Assembly: GCF_020076305.1 (NCBI RefSeq)
Contig: NZ_JAIQXE010000001.1
Location: 1,426,001 to 1,490,000 of the forward strand
Direction: 5' to 3'
From: Flavihumibacter profundi
Lineage (GTDB): Bacteria > Bacteroidota > Bacteroidia > Chitinophagales > Chitinophagaceae
Length of the DNA: 64,000 nt
The notes under the pieces were generated by a model that searched no databases, was not told the DNA's origin, and saw only the letters and a program-made list of their open reading frames with translations. Of the stretch, positions 60,811-64,000 are shown one piece after another. The position numbers and the translations under genes are program-made. Within the stretch, counting starts at the first letter, position 1; each line of letters begins with the position of its first letter.

Positions 60811-61380
60811 TCACTGCGAGGGCAAGCGTTTCCGCTGTTCCTCATCTATTTTTTTAAAAAGGTGAAAGGGTTTAAACGTACGCCAGTTGCTGAGTTCCAC
60901 CAATTCCAGATAACGGTTCAATTTAGCTTTCCTGAAATCATATTGGGTCTGTACAGGCATATTTATCAGTACTGTCCAGCCATTATTTTCAATCATTTCT
61001 TCATACCATTCTTCATAATAATCGCGGTCTCCGCTGTGAAAATTCAATACATTTTCAGCAATAAAAATGAATTTGTAAATGCCTTCGGCCTGGAATTTAT
61101 CAATAACGTCCCTTTTCAGGCTCATTATATCATTTTCAATAGCATCATTCCATTCGCCCAGCAATTCAATGATAGCATATCTTTCTTCATAATCGGCCAT
61201 TATCACTTTCAGGTATAGTGTCCTGGAACCAAATTCATCCCATTGCGGATGTATATAATAGTTGTATATAGTTTGCGAATATTCAAATTCAGAATAGTTG
61301 CGGCCATAGAAAGGTGAGCGTTCGTCCTCTTCGCTGATGTATATGTGCCGCCAATTATAAAATGGTTCGATTTCGTGCAT
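60811..61380 (-). CDS. Conserved hypothetical protein
   Basis: The 189-residue soluble protein is rich in aromatic and acidic residues ('EIEPFYNWRHIYISEEDERSPFYGRNYSEFEYSQTIYNYYIHPQWDEFG' region). I do not recognise a domain, and no signal peptide, membrane helix or catalytic motif is visible. It lies 14 bases after murQ in the peptidoglycan-recycling operon and so may be related to it or simply be co-transcribed. The gene continues up to the leader region of the aromatic operon. Confidence 0.75.
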   Translation of the reverse strand: MHEIEPFYNWRHIYISEEDERSPFYGRNYSEFEYSQTIYNYYIHPQWDEFGSRTLYLKVIMADYEERYAIIELLGEWNDAIENDIMSLKRDVIDKFQAEGIYKFIFIAENVLNFHSGDRDYYEEWYEEMIENNGWTVLINMPVQTQYDFRKAKLNRYLELVELSNWRTFKPFHLFKKIDEEQRKRLPSQ

Positions 61381-61394
61381 ATCCTGCAGGCAAT

Positions 61395-62207
61395 TTACTG
61401 CCTTTCCGCTGCTTTTTTAACGCTGCCCCATTTAAGCAGGAGATCCCTCGCTTTCTGGTAGTCATCAAGTGAAAGTTGTTTCATAAGCATTTTGGTTCCG
61501 CGATCCAGCAATTTCTCATTTGTGAGTTGCATGTTTACCATTTTATTATCTTCCACCCTGCCTATCTGGATCATTGTGCAGGTGGAAATCATATTAAGCA
61601 CAAGTTTCTGGGCTGTACCACTTTTCATCCGGGTACTGCCAGTTACAAATTCAGGTCCCACTATCACTTCGATGGGAAAATCAGCAACAGCGCTTAGCGG
61701 TGAATTTGGATTACAGGAAATTGATCCCGTAACAATGCTGTTTTTTTGGCACTGCTGCAAAGCACCTATTACATAAGGAGTAGTACCACTGGCGGCAATC
61801 CCGATTACAATATCTTTTTCACTCACCCCATATGCCTGAAGGTCAAGCCAGCCTTGTTTAAAATCGTCTTCTGCATTTTCAACCGGTTTCTGGATCGCTT
61901 CGGTTCCCCCCGCAATAAGGCCAATGACTATGCCGTATGGCATGCCAAAGGTGGGCGGAATTTCACTGGCATCCAAAATACCCAACCGGCCACTGGTTCC
62001 TGCGCCGATATAAAAAAGGCGTCCACCGGCCAGCAATCGGTCTGTGACAACATTAACCAGCTTTTCAATTTGGGGAATGGCTTTTGCAACCGCCTGGGGA
62101 ACCACATGATCTTCCTTATTCATGGCAGTTAAGCAATCCATAACTGACATTTCCTCCAGATTGTGATAATGACTGTCTTGTTCAGAAAAGCTTACAAATT
62201 CAGGCAT
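61395..62207 (-). CDS. murQ: N-acetylmuramic acid 6-phosphate etherase
   Basis: MurQ cleaves the lactyl ether of MurNAc 6-phosphate to give GlcNAc 6-phosphate in peptidoglycan recycling. The 270-residue SIS-domain protein shows 'GGRLFYIGAGTSGRLGILDASEIPPTFG' (sugar-phosphate loop and catalytic Glu), 'IAGGTEAIQKPVENAEDDF' (second catalytic Glu) and 'GIAASGTTPYVIGAL', plus 'GSTRMKSGTAQKLVLNMIST'. It is about 28 residues shorter than the E. coli enzyme at the C-terminus. It follows the sugar kinase gene by 49 bases. Confidence 0.96.
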   Translation of the reverse strand: MPEFVSFSEQDSHYHNLEEMSVMDCLTAMNKEDHVVPQAVAKAIPQIEKLVNVVTDRLLAGGRLFYIGAGTSGRLGILDASEIPPTFGMPYGIVIGLIAGGTEAIQKPVENAEDDFKQGWLDLQAYGVSEKDIVIGIAASGTTPYVIGALQQCQKNSIVTGSISCNPNSPLSAVADFPIEVIVGPEFVTGSTRMKSGTAQKLVLNMISTCTMIQIGRVEDNKMVNMQLTNEKLLDRGTKMLMKQLSLDDYQKARDLLLKWGSVKKAAERQ

Positions 62208-62256
62208 GGGTGAAATATTCGTAGTTCCATTTATTCCGGGGAATAATTGCCGGCAA

Positions 62257-63096
62257 TCAGGAATGGTATTTGACTAATCCCTCCATGGGATGTTGCAAAA
62301 TAGTGCCGGCTTCCAGTTCATAAGATGAACAGAGTTCGAGGATCACATCCCTGAATCCAAAGGCTACCCCACCAACAAAGTGGATAGGCAGCTTCCAGCT
62401 TTCATTGTATTTGCATATATGGTGAAAAAAGAAATCATTCAGTCCGTCTTCTATGATATTCTCCACCATAAAGTGACCCCGGTTTTCAGCCAGGAAAAGA
62501 GCAAAACCAGCCAGGAAACGATTAGGCAGGGGTTGCTTATATACGTGGTCGAGTATGTCGACTTCGTTCATTTTATATTTATCTTCAAACCGGAATTTCA
62601 GTTCCTCATCAAAGGTCTTATAAAGGTAGTATTGGATTACTTTTTTACCAAGATAGGACCCGCTGCCTTCATCGCCTAGTACGTAACCCAAGCCCGGGCT
62701 ATTCTTCACAATTTTCTTCCCGTTAAAATAGCAGGAATTACTGCCGGTTCCCAAAATGCAGGCGATGCCTTTCTGGTCGAGGCAAACTGCTCTTGCAGCG
62801 CCGAGCAGGTCGATATCTACAACAATATCAATAACAGGAAATATCCTTTGCAGGGATTTCTGGATCATTTTCCGGTTTTCAATGGATTTACATCCTGTAC
62901 CATAAAAGAATATTGCGTCTATCTTAAACCTGTGGATTCCCGGATAGAGGTCCCTGCGAACCAGCTCTTCAATTTGCTGGCTGTCCAGGAAATAAGGACT
63001 AATTCCAAGAGTAAAAACAGTTTTTTTGATCTTGCCCTTGTCCACCACACACCATTCGCACTTTGTTGATCCGCTATCGGCTATTAGGATGGCCAT
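62257..63096 (-). CDS. N-acetylglucosamine/N-acetylmuramic acid kinase (BadF/BadG family)
   Basis: The 279-residue ASKHA-fold kinase begins 'AILIADSGSTKCEWCVVDKG' (phosphate 1 loop), contains the conserved 'GIACILGTGSNSCYFNG' (phosphate 2) and 'GLGYVLGDEGSGSYLGKKVIQYYL' segments. It phosphorylates amino sugars with ATP. Next to murQ it most likely supplies MurNAc 6-phosphate (MurK-like, as in Tannerella and Clostridium) or GlcNAc 6-phosphate. It is the first gene of the three-gene unit with murQ and the hypothetical protein and diverges from the protease gene. Confidence 0.9.
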   Translation of the reverse strand: MAILIADSGSTKCEWCVVDKGKIKKTVFTLGISPYFLDSQQIEELVRRDLYPGIHRFKIDAIFFYGTGCKSIENRKMIQKSLQRIFPVIDIVVDIDLLGAARAVCLDQKGIACILGTGSNSCYFNGKKIVKNSPGLGYVLGDEGSGSYLGKKVIQYYLYKTFDEELKFRFEDKYKMNEVDILDHVYKQPLPNRFLAGFALFLAENRGHFMVENIIEDGLNDFFFHHICKYNESWKLPIHFVGGVAFGFRDVILELCSSYELEAGTILQHPMEGLVKYHS

Positions 63097-63223
63097 ATTG
63101 ATTCATTAATAATAAAACGAAAATAAAACTATGTTCACAAACTACGGTTAATAATGTACAGCTATAAAACAGGCTTACAGACTGATGGTATCAATTTCGT
63201 AATTTGCAATCCGAATTGAAGAT

Positions 63224-64000
63224 ATGAACGAGAAAAGTAAATTAAAACTTTGGTTACCCCTATTATTTTCAGTGATGATGATTATTGGAATGGTGCTGGG
63301 TTACAGGTTGCGCAGTAATACCCAGGCTGTTGGCAGTATGTTTAAGTTTTCCCAAAAGCGGTCCCCTATCCAGGAAGTATTGGATCTGGTAATGTTGAAA
63401 TATGTTGATAAAGTAGACAGTGATACTTTGGGCAATGAGGCGATCCAGGGCATGCTTTCAAAACTTGATCCGCATTCCAGCTTTATCCCGGCTAACCAGC
63501 TTGGTGACGTAAATGAGGTTTTACAGGGAAATTTCCAGGGCATTGGCATAGAATTCCAGATATTCCAGGATACTGTTAATGTTTTGAGTGTACTTCCGGG
63601 TGGCCCAAGTGAAAAAGCAGGACTGATGGTAGGCGATAAATTTTTGAAAGTAGGCGATAGTGTTGTAACAGGTAAGATCAGTTCTGATGGGATCAGGAAG
63701 TTACTGCGTGGCCCTGGCGGATCAACAGTAAATACGACCCTTTTACGCAATGGCCGGGTGCTCGAAGCAAGGATACAGCGGGGTATCATTCCAATTCCAT
63801 CTCTCGAAGCCGGATACCTGATCGCTCCCGGAACGGGTTATATGCGACTTAATAAATTTTCTGAAAATACCTATGAGGAATTTATGGCCAGCCTGGAACA
63901 GTTGCAGGGACTTGGTATGCAATCGTTGATACTTGATCTTCGCGGAAATGGAGGTGGTATTTTGGGTGAAGCCATTGATATTGCCGATGAATTCCTGGAT
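63224..64000 (+). CDS. C-terminal processing peptidase, S41 family (partial, C-terminus beyond window)
   Basis: From ATG 63224 the frame runs 259 codons to the window edge. It begins with a transmembrane/signal segment ('LWLPLLFSVMMIIGMVLGY'), then 'DPHSSFIPA', a PDZ domain ('IGIEFQIFQDTVNVLSVLPGGPSEKAGLMVGDKFLKVGD', 'IRKLLRGPGGSTV') and the beginning of the S41 protease fold ('YMRLNKFSENTYEEF', 'LILDLRGNGGGILGEAIDIADEFL'). The catalytic Ser/Lys lie beyond 64000. The family trims periplasmic or exported proteins from their C-terminus. Confidence 0.93.
   Translation, partial: MNEKSKLKLWLPLLFSVMMIIGMVLGYRLRSNTQAVGSMFKFSQKRSPIQEVLDLVMLKYVDKVDSDTLGNEAIQGMLSKLDPHSSFIPANQLGDVNEVLQGNFQGIGIEFQIFQDTVNVLSVLPGGPSEKAGLMVGDKFLKVGDSVVTGKISSDGIRKLLRGPGGSTVNTTLLRNGRVLEARIQRGIIPIPSLEAGYLIAPGTGYMRLNKFSENTYEEFMASLEQLQGLGMQSLILDLRGNGGGILGEAIDIADEFLD

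Noticed and set aside
63301-63789. 162-residue minus-strand ORF opposite the S41 protease gene
   Set aside because: It lies entirely antisense to the PDZ and protease coding sequence, has a composition typical of reverse frames and no recognisable domain.
1-64000. CRISPR arrays, insertion sequences, phage genes, rRNA, perfect parS sites
   Set aside because: None was found on reading both strands; short tandem repeats lack CRISPR-type spacing and no transposase or integrase gene is present.

Overview
The window comes from a Bacteroidota chromosome, most likely of the family Chitinophagaceae or a close relative. Evidence: recurrent promoter elements of the Bacteroidota type TAnnTTTG, very few Shine-Dalgarno sequences, a PorW/SprE-type component of type IX secretion, a DUF5683 protein, TonB-dependent receptor biology, a CzcA-TolC fusion pump, and DapD/DapB/KdsA/TamB/OmpA proteins of Gram-negative type. 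No phage, insertion sequence, CRISPR array or rRNA was seen. The only RNA gene is one tRNA-Leu(CAG) with its own promoter and terminator.

Layout. 1-4205 (minus): a secreted trio of planctomycete-type cytochrome/DUF1553 lipoprotein, DUF1501 protein and a beta-propeller protein cut by the window edge. 4524-7859: rpiA, a small glycogen-binding-domain protein, tRNA-Leu, a DMT permease and dapD. 7889-10306 (minus): outer-membrane barrel, membrane-anchored phosphoesterase, flavin reductase. 10431-14805 (plus): MBL-fold hydrolase, parA-parB, DUF5683 protein, dapB, Rrf2 regulator. 14799-24142: TlpA-like protein, threonine-dehydrogenase-like SDR, kdsA, a giant TamB, ribBA. 24208-31443: an esterase and a cluster of two ATP-grasp-type proteins, a GCS2 carboxylate-amine ligase, a class I glutamine amidotransferase, an amidohydrolase and a cupin, which looks like a pathway making an unidentified amide- or peptide-like metabolite. 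31453-39801 (minus): a divalent-metal efflux operon (TonB receptor, small His-rich secreted protein, CzcA fused to TolC, CzcB) with a palindromic operator candidate at its promoter. 39904-43039: acetyltransferase, a repeat-containing non-coding stretch, SprT-like protein, bactofilin and a transmembrane stalk protein. 43160-52870: PorW/SprE, PBP1A, OmpA, RlpA, L,D-transpeptidase and a dead VanX-type dipeptidase. 52867-60595 (minus): a complete phenylalanine/tyrosine operon (pheA, aminotransferase, tyrA, DAHP synthase-chorismate mutase, aroB, aroA, aroC). 60811-64000: peptidoglycan-recycling genes murQ and a MurNAc/GlcNAc kinase, and the start of a C-terminal processing protease.

The most striking unannotated feature is upstream of pheA. 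A 31-codon open reading frame with nine aromatic codons (six Phe, three Tyr) within eleven positions is followed by a perfect 12-bp hairpin and a U-tract that ends on the pheA start codon. This is a classic arrangement for transcription attenuation by aromatic amino acid supply over the whole seven-gene operon. Other points of interest are the amidoligase cluster, a VanX-family pseudogene that keeps one reading frame across four nonsense codons, a CzcA-TolC fusion with an internal signal-peptide-like segment, and a bactofilin partner that resembles an M23 peptidase lacking its catalytic domain. All calls rest on reading the sequence only; no database search was possible.
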